Source of the DNA: a virus
DNA: 30,478 bases
Reading direction: 5' to 3' (one strand)
Virus record (IMG/VR): IMGVR_UViG_3300030328_001354
Span: 5,452-35,929 of that record
This document shows, one piece after another, positions 7,476 through 13,930 of this stretch. The notes under the pieces were generated by a model. The model saw only the letters and a program-made list of their open reading frames with translations. It ran no database searches and was not told where the DNA came from. The translations under genes were made by a program, and so were the position numbers. Each line of letters starts with the position of its first letter. The stretch's first letter is position 1.

Positions 7476-8463
7476 CATGCTCTGCAACCTTAATGGCATA
7501 AAACAATTCTGCTGCAACCTGTGGTACAATACTATTTCCTAATGATTTCAACTTTTTTGTCCTGTCTTTTTGGTTTTGGGCAACTCTTGGGATGTCTTTT
7601 GGTTCTTCGGAGAAATGTCCAGATAATGCTTCGGATAACCCATCAGCCATGTAACCCAATCTGCGTTCAAAGTTCCCACTCCTGTGTTTCTCACTTGTGG
7701 ATCGTTCCCTAACATCTTTTGCATCTTCTGTCTCTGTAACTGTGCTACTGCTGTGACTAGACTTATCTGCCCATCCTTCTCTCTCAGATGTTTCTCTGAT
7801 CTTGGACCTCTGCTCCCATCCCATGCGTTTGGGGTTGGGTACATCATCATGGTTTTCTGATCTACTTGCTCCCTCAAATTGCCTGGTCGTTTCCTGCCCT
7901 TTCTGTGTCCTTCCTGCAACTTCTTCGTTGCTTCCTCTGATCTTGGTGGCAAGTGATCCATTGTGTTCGGAGTTGCCAATAATCCATACTCTGTCTCGTC
8001 TGTGGGGAGCATTTTTGGCACAAGCTGGAATAACAACCGATTGAACGGAGTAACCTTCGTTTTCCAAATCAGTTTGGACTTGTTCGAATAAAACCCCTTC
8101 GTTGATGTTAATAAGACCGACAACATTTTCCCCAATAATATATTTTGGTTTGCAATCTTGTATAATTCTAAGCATTTCATCCCAGAGCCACCGATCATCT
8201 TCTGTTGCTTTTTGTAGTCCTGCTTGGCTAACTGCTTGGCAGGGAAATCCTCCTGCGACAATATCAATTCTTCCAAGTCCAGTTGCATCTATTGTCCTGA
8301 CATCATCATATATCGGTACATCTTTCCAATGTTTGCGAAGTACCTGCTGACAGAATTTATCCTGTTCACAAAAGGCAACTGTTTCATACCCACCAACAAG
8401 TTTTTCTGCTGCGTAACTAAAACCACCAATGCCACTAAAGAGATCAAGCAAACGCATAACCAT
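7465..8463 (-). CDS. DNA C5-cytosine methyltransferase
   Basis: The 332-residue product transfers a methyl group from S-adenosylmethionine to carbon 5 of cytosine in DNA. Motifs, counted from the ATG at 8463, are motif I LLDLFSGIGGFS (5-16), motif IV GGFPCQ with nucleophile Cys75, motif VI GENV (111-114), motif VIII HRRDRVW (154-160), and motif X SLGNSIVPQVAAELF near the C-terminus. The region between motif VIII and the C-terminus, where the target-recognition domain should be, is very hydrophilic and Ser/Glu/Arg-rich, and this same DNA has a long open second frame. The start at 8463 is just after the stop of the upstream nuclease gene (TGAC-ATG), preceded by GGGAG; ATG at 8457 is also possible. 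It probably protects phage DNA from host restriction. Confidence 0.88.
   Translation of the reverse strand: MVMRLLDLFSGIGGFSYAAEKLVGGYETVAFCEQDKFCQQVLRKHWKDVPIYDDVRTIDATGLGRIDIVAGGFPCQAVSQAGLQKATEDDRWLWDEMLRIIQDCKPKYIIGENVVGLININEGVLFEQVQTDLENEGYSVQSVVIPACAKNAPHRRDRVWIIGNSEHNGSLATKIRGSNEEVAGRTQKGQETTRQFEGASRSENHDDVPNPKRMGWEQRSKIRETSEREGWADKSSHSSSTVTETEDAKDVRERSTSEKHRSGNFERRLGYMADGLSEALSGHFSEEPKDIPRVAQNQKDRTKKLKSLGNSIVPQVAAELFYAIKVAEHDES
7548..8288 (-). CDS. Second-frame ORF inside methyltransferase, methyltransferase-C-terminus-like
   Basis: A 246-codon frame runs in the same direction as the methyltransferase, shifted +1, across its middle and 3' part. Unlike an ordinary shadow ORF it has protein-like features from about residue 68 on: KLIWKTKVTPFNRLLFQLVP, then EYGLLATPNTMDHLPPRS, YPTPNAWDGSRGPRS, and GTLNADWVTWLMGYPKHYLD. 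The 'PTPxAxD ... LNxxWVxWLMGxP' pattern resembles the C-terminal part of many annotated phage C5 methyltransferases (from memory, not searched). The first about 65 residues look unremarkable. It may be reached by ribosomal frameshifting from the main frame, by internal initiation, or be a relic of an ancestral frame. No ribosome site decides a start. Confidence 0.4.
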   Translation of the reverse strand: MQLDLEELILSQEDFPAKQLAKQDYKKQQKMIGGSGMKCLELYKIANQNILLGKMLSVLLTSTKGFYSNKSKLIWKTKVTPFNRLLFQLVPKMLPTDETEYGLLATPNTMDHLPPRSEEATKKLQEGHRKGRKRPGNLREQVDQKTMMMYPTPNAWDGSRGPRSEKHLREKDGQISLVTAVAQLQRQKMQKMLGNDPQVRNTGVGTLNADWVTWLMGYPKHYLDISPKNQKTSQELPKTKKTGQKS

Positions 8464-8464
8464 G

Positions 8465-8863
8465 TCATAACATCTCCCTTGCAATCATGGCATAAGTGTC
8501 AAAATCCATATCGGTTACATATCGCCAATCTCTTTCTGCTGTTTCTACCTTGTTTAAGATAGACATTGGCACTCTTACTCTTACTGGTAATCGGTCAAAT
8601 CTATAGATTAAAATAGGAATTTTCCTACACATATTAGCAGCAGTACAAGTCTGTACCCACCATTTTTCATCAGGTAAAAACCCTTTTCTTCTGCGCTTAC
8701 ATTCTATGGCAAATGGAAAGTCTGTATCTTCTGATATTAAATCGCCATGATCTTGGGTTCTGTATTGTTCAATATCTCTTTTCAGCTTTATGCCTAGTTC
8801 GTCATAATGAAGCTGTATAACCTCATACTCAAAACCTTTTCCCTTGTTTCTGCTATCAGTCAT
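8465..8863 (-). CDS. PD-(D/E)XK nuclease, possible Holliday junction resolvase
   Basis: With the start at ATG 8863 (overlapping the stop of the upstream gene as ATGA) the product has 132 residues. It shows the core of PD-(D/E)XK nucleases: Glu13 in FEYEV, acidic residues in DHGDLI (38-43), and FAIECKRR (51-58) giving the E-x-K pair Glu54/Lys56. Size and motif layout resemble Hjc/phage resolvases that cut branched DNA before packaging, but a restriction-type or repair nuclease is equally allowed. A longer upstream start (8893) would run far into the previous gene and lacks support. Confidence 0.7.
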   Translation of the reverse strand: MTDSRNKGKGFEYEVIQLHYDELGIKLKRDIEQYRTQDHGDLISEDTDFPFAIECKRRRKGFLPDEKWWVQTCTAANMCRKIPILIYRFDRLPVRVRVPMSILNKVETAERDWRYVTDMDFDTYAMIAREML

Positions 8864-9678
8864 CCAGTACACTCCCCTAAATTTGCTTGGCAAAAATAAC
8901 CTTGTTGGTCAAACACCCAATCTTGTTGTTGATTTACAAATTTATTCATTTTTTTTAAGTTACGATCTCTGTTAAACTGTTTGCCAGTTTGCAATTCCAT
9001 ATCAATCCACCACTTACTTTTTTCTGGATATTGTTTCATCATCATGGCTAGTTGTGCTTCAGATTTTAAAAAACACAGATCACAATTACCCATTAAGGTT
9101 TTGCCTTTAACAATAGGTAAATTAAGTTTAAAATTTTGTTTGTTCCAAAAAGTTTCTATGTCAAATAAAGTAACTTTATTATTTACAAGAGGATAAAAAG
9201 GATAAAATCCATCTCTAAAATCTGTCTTTGCTCTATGTTTTTCATCATGTCTTATACCAAGAGCATTTTGCCAATGTTTCCAATGTAATTTTTGCAAATA
9301 TTTTTGTGCAGTTTGAATTTTTAAAATACCAGTACAAAATCTCTGTAAAGCATTTGGTAATCTTCCATACTTTAATATAATTTTTTTAAAGGGTTCTCCA
9401 TTGCGACTAGCTGAATTATGATTTACTTTTTTAAAGGTGTTTTTGTTGTTTATCTGATTATATTCAAGCCATACAATATCTACATTCCATCTATTAGAAC
9501 ATTCTTGAACAAAGTCTAAAGTCTGCTCCATTTCTCTGCCAGTATTTGTAAAAATAACTTTAGCTTTATCTGGCAATCCATCATTAGCTTCTAATATCTT
9601 GTAAAGCATATAAGCTGAAGTCCGACCACCACTAAAACTAATCTGCACATTTTCTTCTGGTAATAAATAATCAGGCAT
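8860..9678 (-). CDS. PP-loop ATPase, PAPS-reductase-like family
   Basis: The 272-residue protein has an N-terminal PP-loop, SFSGGRTSAYM (residues 14-24), which binds ATP in adenylating enzymes of the PAPS reductase/sulfurtransferase superfamily, followed by VIFTNTGREM, typical of phage 'phosphoadenosine phosphosulfate reductase' homologues. Further Cys-containing motifs are RFCTGILK, GNCDLCFLKS and CQANLGEC near the C-terminus, which could form a metal or iron-sulfur site. True sulfate reduction is unlikely for a phage; nucleic-acid or base modification is plausible. It lies between a zinc-binding protein and the nuclease/methyltransferase genes. Substrate is unknown. Confidence 0.75.
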   Translation of the reverse strand: MPDYLLPEENVQISFSGGRTSAYMLYKILEANDGLPDKAKVIFTNTGREMEQTLDFVQECSNRWNVDIVWLEYNQINNKNTFKKVNHNSASRNGEPFKKIILKYGRLPNALQRFCTGILKIQTAQKYLQKLHWKHWQNALGIRHDEKHRAKTDFRDGFYPFYPLVNNKVTLFDIETFWNKQNFKLNLPIVKGKTLMGNCDLCFLKSEAQLAMMMKQYPEKSKWWIDMELQTGKQFNRDRNLKKMNKFVNQQQDWVFDQQGYFCQANLGECTG

Positions 9679-9961
9679 TGTCTATCCATGCTCTAGGAAG
9701 ATGGGTTTGAATGTGAGGTACTTTACCTACATCATTTTCTTTTAATGCTCTTGGATCATCTTCAAACCAATGTTCAGCAGGATCATATTCGCCAGGTTTA
9801 AAATCATCTTTATTAATTTTAAATGTTCTTGTAATTTTAGCTTTATTAGCCAAACATCTTTTACAGACATTTCTAATTTTTTTAACATCACTTACCTGGC
9901 ATCTGTAATGTCCAAACAATGAATTATGTTTAATAACATTACATTTTTTGCATAGCTTCAT
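9671..9961 (-). CDS. Small zinc-binding protein
   Basis: The 96-residue product has two CxxC pairs, CKKC at 4-7 and CKRC at 33-36, separated by a basic stretch containing His and Cys. This spacing is like the zinc ribbon at the front of phage HNH-type or recombination-endonuclease-like proteins. The C-terminal half is acidic (DDFKPGEYDPAEHWFEDDP) and has no visible nuclease motif. It begins directly after the Cro-like stop and overlaps the PP-loop gene start. A nucleic-acid-binding role is likely, but the function is unknown. Confidence 0.65.
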   Translation of the reverse strand: MKLCKKCNVIKHNSLFGHYRCQVSDVKKIRNVCKRCLANKAKITRTFKINKDDFKPGEYDPAEHWFEDDPRALKENDVGKVPHIQTHLPRAWIDNA

Positions 9962-10180
9962 TTATTTATCCTTCCTCATGGTGTTTAAAATCATAAGTTC
10001 CTTAATCATGGGATGCTCTTTGGCGATTCGTTCTATTGTCTCGGTGTTTGGATTAGTCTTGTTGTGCTTCCATCTATGCAAAGTCGTATAATCAACATCT
10101 AGTATCTTGGATGCTTTGTAGATACCACCAAATGTGCTTTCTATTGCAGAAACAATCATATTATTAGTTTTATTTGACAT
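9962..10180 (-). CDS. Cro-like helix-turn-helix repressor
   Basis: From ATG 10180 (MSNKTNNM) the product has 72 residues. Residues about 17-45 (GGIYKASKILDVDYTTLHRWKHN) form a helix-turn-helix of the Cro/YdaS type, followed by a short helical tail. It is divergent from the repressor gene, the arrangement of cro and cI. An upstream in-frame ATG at 10198 would lie inside the operator, so 10180 is preferred. No Shine-Dalgarno sequence is visible; the palindrome 10180-10199 begins at the start codon. It is the first gene of the long leftward operon. Confidence 0.8.
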   Translation of the reverse strand: MSNKTNNMIVSAIESTFGGIYKASKILDVDYTTLHRWKHNKTNPNTETIERIAKEHPMIKELMILNTMRKDK

Positions 10181-10201
10181 ATAGGCAATAATGCACATAA
10201 T
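10174..10201 (+). promoter_or_regulatory. Promoter of the CI-like repressor gene
   Basis: TTGACA at 10174-10179 and CATAAT at 10196-10201 are separated by 16 bases, a strong sigma-70-type match. The transcript would begin near 10208, leaving a leader of about 43 bases with the GAGAGG ribosome site before ATG 10251. The spacer is filled by the palindrome 10180-10199. Confidence 0.7.
10180..10199. promoter_or_regulatory. Operator 1 (repressor/Cro intergenic)
   Basis: Inverted repeat TATAGGCA-N4-TGCACATA; the left arm matches the reverse complement of the right at six of eight positions. The same 8-4-8 layout recurs at 11074-11093 and 16728-16747, each time within the spacer of a promoter. It lies in the repressor promoter and at the Cro start codon, so binding would affect both directions. 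The binding protein is inferred to be the CI-like repressor or the Cro-like protein. Confidence 0.65.
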
Positions 10202-10216
10202 GTGATATCAATGCAA
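10188..10216 (-). promoter_or_regulatory. Possible leftward early promoter for the Cro operon
   Basis: On the minus strand TTGCAT (10216-10211) and CATTAT (10193-10188) are 17 bases apart. The match to consensus is moderate. The expected start of transcription would be near 10181, immediately before the ATG at 10180, which would give a leaderless message; this fits the absence of a ribosome site. It overlaps Operator 1 and the repressor promoter. Confidence 0.4.
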
Positions 10217-10250
10217 TAAGTCGGAAATAAGTTATTGAGAGGATTTGATT

Positions 10251-10982
10251 ATGAAAAATACAAATGATAATGTTCATTCCATATCAGATAAAAGGGAAAG
10301 GGATGAAATGCAAAAGGAAGCAGTTAAGGAGCTTATAAGACAAATAACACTTGAAAGAGGTATATCTCCTAGTCAGTTAGCTAGAGAATCAGGTGTAGCT
10401 GAAAGCACTATTACAGGTTTTATGAATGATCGTTCTGGTCGTGCAAAACATGGTTTGTCAGCACAGACACAAAATGCCATAGCACAAAAGTTTCCAGAGT
10501 TTAAACAAGCATTTAGCATACCAAGATCAGCTAATACTTTACATTCTATACCTGTTATTGGGCAATGGAAAAAAAATTATAATGTAACTCCATTGATGCC
10601 CAATATGGCACAGAGCATAAGCCAGAATTATTTTAATGGTATTGAAAACCAATCAGCAATTATGGAAACAAAAGAAATGCTTATTACTCATGTTAGAGGT
10701 GATGAAGATAGAGAAAATGCACAACAATTTAGTTCAGAAGAAGGTATATATAGAACTGATACTAAATATTATGTTTTTAATAATGAATTTGAAAACCCAT
10801 ATGATGCTTCTGAATGTTTAGGCAAAACTTGTTATGGGGTTTGTGAAGATGGAATATTTTATTTAGGTGTTTTATCTGTTAAAAAAGGTAAAGCACGACT
10901 CTTAAAATTTAATGGAGAACGCATAAGAGAAAATTGTGTAATAACTGGAGTTTCCAAAATACTGTGGTGTGCTTTTCTTTAA
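10251..10982 (+). CDS. CI-like lysogeny repressor
   Basis: The start is ATG 10251, with GAGAGG eight bases upstream; the TTG six bases earlier is not needed. The 243-residue product has an N-terminal XRE-type helix-turn-helix at about 30-75 (RGISPSQLARESGVAESTITGFM), a linker with SIPVIGQW, and a C-terminal domain whose strands (CYGVCEDGIFYLGVLSVKKGKARLL, then VITGVSKILW) resemble the S24/LexA fold. The Ser-Lys dyad used for self-cleavage is not recognisable: the expected GDSM-like motif is replaced by FENPYDAS. It may be a non-cleavable repressor controlled in another way. It is divergent from the Cro-like gene and ends at a good terminator. Confidence 0.8.
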   Translation: MKNTNDNVHSISDKRERDEMQKEAVKELIRQITLERGISPSQLARESGVAESTITGFMNDRSGRAKHGLSAQTQNAIAQKFPEFKQAFSIPRSANTLHSIPVIGQWKKNYNVTPLMPNMAQSISQNYFNGIENQSAIMETKEMLITHVRGDEDRENAQQFSSEEGIYRTDTKYYVFNNEFENPYDASECLGKTCYGVCEDGIFYLGVLSVKKGKARLLKFNGERIRENCVITGVSKILWCAFL

Positions 10983-11008
10983 AATAATTGTTAAAAACCA
11001 CTTTTTTA

Positions 11009-11040
11009 AGCCAGACTTTGTTTAGTTTGGCTTTTTTTTT
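11009..11040 (+). terminator. Rho-independent terminator after the repressor gene
   Basis: A 9-bp stem AGCCAGACT / AGTTTGGCT (one G-T wobble) with a six-base loop at 11018-11023 is followed by a run of nine T ending at 11040. It lies 27 bases after the repressor stop and isolates the repressor transcript from the rightward operon. Confidence 0.9.
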
Positions 11041-11068
11041 GATTATTTTAAAAATTAAGATAATATAG

Positions 11069-11095
11069 TTGACAATAAGCATTTGTGCATATAAT
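11069..11095 (+). promoter_or_regulatory. Rightward early promoter
   Basis: Both boxes match consensus exactly: TTGACA at 11069-11074 and TATAAT at 11090-11095, with a short 15-base spacer. The start of transcription would fall about 11102-11104, at the ATG of the first gene (11104), so the message is probably leaderless. Operator 2 fills the spacer. Confidence 0.7.
11074..11093. promoter_or_regulatory. Operator 2 (right early promoter)
   Basis: AATAAGCA-N4-TGCATATA fits the same 8-4-8 pattern as Operators 1 and 3; the left arm is the weakest of the three (six of eight matches to TATATGCA). It overlaps both boxes of the rightward promoter, so occupancy should block transcription. Confidence 0.6.
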
Positions 11096-11103
11096 TGTTA
11101 TTT

Positions 11104-11967
11104 ATGCACGATACAAGCGAAATTGGAAATTATGATGAATCTTTAGTAGATATGTGGTTTCCATCTAGGACTGATATAGAAAACTGCCCACTAGATTTCT
11201 TTAATGTTAAGTATGTTTATCAGCTAGAACCAGAAAAGTTTTTAGCAGGTGCTAAATTAAGAGCAGGTTCTTCTGCTGAAAGTTGTGCAGTACATATATT
11301 AAAAGGCATACCAGAGAAAGAAGCCAGAGAACATTGGAAAGAAGTATTATCACTTCACTTCCCTATCCATGAGAGAGATAAGCTACAATTAAGAATTTGT
11401 TTGGAAGAATTTAATGATGTTGTAACGCATTTAATAAACGCATTAAAGCAGTTAAATCAAGAACCTATTGACGATCAATTATTAGTAAAAGACCATGCTA
11501 AAGGGTTAGATATGGCGATTGGTGGCTATATTGATCTTGATACTAAAAACAATTTTATTGAGATAAAAACACAATGGTCTACTGCTATGCCAGTTTTAAA
11601 AAAAGATGGTACGATAGCTACTAGAAAGCCATCTAAATTATCTAATCCAAGAACATTCCACATAAGGCAGGTTGCTACCTATTCTTATGCTTGTAAAAAA
11701 TTACCGATTATTATTAATGCCAATGCTTTTGATTACACAATTTTTGATAGTAATAACTGCGAATATTTACAGAAAAAACCACTAAAAATGGCATTTGAAA
11801 CCATGAGGTTAAGTGCTAGGGCAAGACAGAATTTACTTAAAATAAGCACCGATCCAAGAGTATTGGCAGAGCATATACCACCACCTAATTTTTCTCATTA
11901 TGTCTACAACGATTTTGATGATGAGACTTTGCAAGAAATTAAACAAATTTGGGGATATGAAGAATGA
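11104..11967 (+). CDS. RecB/Cas4-like PD-(D/E)XK exonuclease
   Basis: From ATG 11104 the product has 287 residues. The nuclease core is GGYIDL (Asp144) followed by FIEIKT (Glu153, Lys155), then HIRQVATYSYA, the Q-x3-Y element seen in RecB, lambda exonuclease and Cas4-like nucleases. The N-terminal half (FPSRTDIENCPLDFF) resembles the RecB-family 'S-x-I/L-x-x-C-P' start, and a Cys is retained there, but a full four-Cys iron-sulfur site is not obvious. It is the first gene of the right early operon and probably acts in recombination or end processing, as lambda Exo does. The ATG lies 8 bases after the -10 box with no ribosome site. Confidence 0.7.
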   Translation: MHDTSEIGNYDESLVDMWFPSRTDIENCPLDFFNVKYVYQLEPEKFLAGAKLRAGSSAESCAVHILKGIPEKEAREHWKEVLSLHFPIHERDKLQLRICLEEFNDVVTHLINALKQLNQEPIDDQLLVKDHAKGLDMAIGGYIDLDTKNNFIEIKTQWSTAMPVLKKDGTIATRKPSKLSNPRTFHIRQVATYSYACKKLPIIINANAFDYTIFDSNNCEYLQKKPLKMAFETMRLSARARQNLLKISTDPRVLAEHIPPPNFSHYVYNDFDDETLQEIKQIWGYEE

Positions 11968-12434
11968 TTAAATATAAATTTACACTTACTTACATAGTAT
12001 CAATTGCACTAATAAATATAGGTTTCGTATATGTGCCTTTAATACCATTTTTTGACACTATGTACCCACCTATGAGTATCATTGTAGGACTCATTTTTAT
12101 ATTAAGAGATTATGCACAAAGAGAAATAGGACACAAAGTTATAGGAGCAATGCTAATTGGTGCTTTTTTAAGTTACATTATGGCTGATCCTTATGTAGCT
12201 ATTGCATCATTAGTTGCTTTTCTAGTTTCTGAAACTGTTGATTGGGGAGTTTTTACTGTAACTAACAAACCATTGCATGAAAGAATTTTAATAAGTTCTT
12301 TAGCATCAACACCAATAGATAGTGCTTTATTTTTATACATGATTGGTCATTTTAGCATACTTGCAACTGCAACTATGTTTGTTTCAAAGATGCTTGGTGC
12401 ATTAGCAATTTGGCATTGGTTGAGACAAAAATGA
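11964..12434 (+). CDS. VUT/YhhQ-family queuosine-precursor transporter
   Basis: The 156-residue membrane protein has about five hydrophobic segments: 8-26, 36-46, 58-70, 78-90 and 120-150. Family landmarks are present: FILRDYAQREIGH (46-58), ADPYVAIASLVAFLVSETVDW (74-94), and PIDSALFLYMIG. These match the VUT family that includes E. coli YhhQ, a transporter of the 7-deazaguanine precursors preQ0 and preQ1. It is somewhat shorter than the bacterial proteins. It overlaps the nuclease stop and the DpdA-like start by ATGA junctions, so transporter and transglycosylase are coupled. Role inferred: supply of 7-deazaguanine for phage DNA. Confidence 0.82.
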   Translation: MIKYKFTLTYIVSIALINIGFVYVPLIPFFDTMYPPMSIIVGLIFILRDYAQREIGHKVIGAMLIGAFLSYIMADPYVAIASLVAFLVSETVDWGVFTVTNKPLHERILISSLASTPIDSALFLYMIGHFSILATATMFVSKMLGALAIWHWLRQK

Positions 12435-13123
12435 TTCATTATCATGGCACACCTCTTACTCCTAGAGAACAGTTATATAAAATGGCAGGAAAACATTTTT
12501 GTGTTAGTTTTTATAATCCACAAGATGCAAAAATTTGTATTGAAATTGGTCAATCTGTAATGTGGGATAATGGTGCATTTAGTTGTTTTAAAAACAATGC
12601 AAAACTTAATTATAAAAACTATTATAAATGGCTTGAGGATAAATTAGGTCATCCCCATTGGTGTGTTATACCAGATATTATTGATGGCACTATATCTGAA
12701 CAAAAAAAACTTTTATTACAATTTCCATATCCACCAGAATTGTCTGCTCCAGTTTGGCACATTGCATTAGATATTGAATATTTATATTTTTTAATTGATA
12801 GATACCCAAAAATTTGTTTTGGAAGTTCTGGTGAATATTGGGAGATAGGCACATTTAAATGGTCGCAAAGACTTGATTATGTATTTAATTCTTTAGTTAA
12901 AAAATACACACATTTACCACATATTCACATGATGAGAGGTCTTTCTTTAGGTGGAACTAAATACCCTTTTGCATCTGCTGATTCTGTAAATGTAGCAAGA
13001 AATTTTAAAGATCAAAAAAAATGTCCAGAAAAAATGGCTAGGAAAATTGACAGCTTACAAAACCCAATTTGTTGGACAGAGACTCCTTTGCAGAAAGATA
13101 TGTGGGAGTCTAAAAATGATTAA
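12431..13123 (+). CDS. dpdA: DpdA-like DNA 7-deazaguanine transglycosylase
   Basis: The 230-residue protein resembles phage-type DpdA, a relative of tRNA-guanine transglycosylase that replaces guanine in DNA with a 7-deazaguanine base. Recognisable segments are HGTPLTP (5-11), AGKHFCVSF (19-27), IGQSVMWDNGAFS (39-51, Asp46), CVIPDIIDG (78-86, Asp82 and Asp85), APVWHIALD (106-114), ICFGSSGEYWEIG (128-140), HMMRGLS (166-172) and PFASADSVNVARN (179-191). The pattern of Asp residues and the GSSG phosphate-type loop agree with the family. The start is ATG 12431, overlapping the transporter stop; the earlier in-frame TTG lies inside the transporter. No preQ0 synthesis genes (folE, queD, queE, queC) are in the window. 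Confidence 0.85.
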   Translation: MIHYHGTPLTPREQLYKMAGKHFCVSFYNPQDAKICIEIGQSVMWDNGAFSCFKNNAKLNYKNYYKWLEDKLGHPHWCVIPDIIDGTISEQKKLLLQFPYPPELSAPVWHIALDIEYLYFLIDRYPKICFGSSGEYWEIGTFKWSQRLDYVFNSLVKKYTHLPHIHMMRGLSLGGTKYPFASADSVNVARNFKDQKKCPEKMARKIDSLQNPICWTETPLQKDMWESKND

Positions 13124-13211
13124 ATTAATTTTAGAATTTATAGGAACGATAATGATGTTTGTATCTATTTATTGTTTATTTTTATTAGCTTATGGATTTC
13201 AGGGGATATAA
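13116..13211 (+). CDS. 31-residue single-pass membrane peptide
   Basis: This ORF starts at ATG 13116 inside the last eight bases of the DpdA-like gene and stops at 13211, directly before the next ATG at 13212, so it fills the whole gap. The peptide starts MIKLILEF and is almost entirely hydrophobic to residue 26 (FVSIYCLFLLAYGF), with one Lys and one Glu near the front: a single membrane span. Within its end AGGGG provides the ribosome site of the next gene. Function is unknown; it could be a real small membrane protein or a leader for coupled translation. Confidence 0.5.
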   Translation: MIKLILEFIGTIMMFVSIYCLFLLAYGFQGI

Positions 13212-13580
13212 ATGGCATTTCAAAAACCACCAGTAGATTCAAGGAATATATATACAACTGGAGTTGTGCAACAAGCTTGTGCATCTGGAACAATTAAAAC
13301 ACCATCTGATCTGCTAGAGTGGACTAAAATAGCTACTATGGCTTATGACAGATATATGAGTTCTGATAGTAATGCAGTTAAAGAAAGTGCATTTGCTATC
13401 GTAACAGGTCATCTAAATGGTTGTACTGATATAGCGCAACTTGAAGGTGATGAAGGTCGGAAAATTCCACCTTTATATGTAAAACTGGAAAAAGAAATTC
13501 AATTATTTTACAACGATCCAGTTTTTAAAAATCTTTATACACAATTATATAACTTAACAAGAGAGAGACTATTAAAATGA
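13212..13580 (+). CDS. Hypothetical early protein
   Basis: The 122-residue protein is not recognised. It is mixed helical, with TPSDLLEWTKIATMAYDRYMS in the middle and LYVKLEKEIQLFYNDPVFKNLYTQLYNL near the end, soluble and slightly acidic. AGGGG sits eight bases before the ATG, and the stop overlaps the next gene as ATGA. Its place between the nuclease/DpdA genes and an SSB-like protein suggests a DNA-metabolism role. Confidence 0.7.
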   Translation: MAFQKPPVDSRNIYTTGVVQQACASGTIKTPSDLLEWTKIATMAYDRYMSSDSNAVKESAFAIVTGHLNGCTDIAQLEGDEGRKIPPLYVKLEKEIQLFYNDPVFKNLYTQLYNLTRERLLK

Positions 13581-13930
13581 TAAATGAACAAATGGATATT
13601 TATTTTGTAGAAGGTAATCAACAAAGAGGTTACTCGCAATATAGCACAAAAATTGGTGTGATATTACCACCAAACCCACAAAGAAACGAACCTGATCCAG
13701 TTTTAATTCTTAACTTTGAGTCAAAAAAAAGTGGCAAAATGGTTGTCATGCCTAAAGGTCAAAAGCCAAGTCAGGCAGGTCAGCAGCAACAAGGTTATCA
13801 AGCACCTCAAGGTGGGTTTCAGCAGGGAGGAAATCCCCAACCCAATTACCAACAAGGCGATCCAGGAGCGCAGTCTCAAGCCGATTACAACAATGCGCCC
13901 TCTGGGCAGCATCCTTACCAACCTCGTTAA
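13577..13930 (+). CDS. Hypothetical protein with Gln/Gly-rich tail, SSB-like build
   Basis: The 117-residue protein has a beta-rich first half (MDIYFVEGNQQRGYSQYSTKIGVILP, then PVLILNFESKKSGKMVVMP) and a low-complexity tail from about 62 on, made of Gln, Gly, Pro, Asn and Tyr. This resembles the small beta domain plus flexible tail of single-strand-binding proteins, but the usual acidic DDDIPF-type end is missing and the beta domain is short. Called only as SSB-like in build. It is within the recombination region of the right early operon. Confidence 0.6.
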   Translation: MINEQMDIYFVEGNQQRGYSQYSTKIGVILPPNPQRNEPDPVLILNFESKKSGKMVVMPKGQKPSQAGQQQQGYQAPQGGFQQGGNPQPNYQQGDPGAQSQADYNNAPSGQHPYQPR

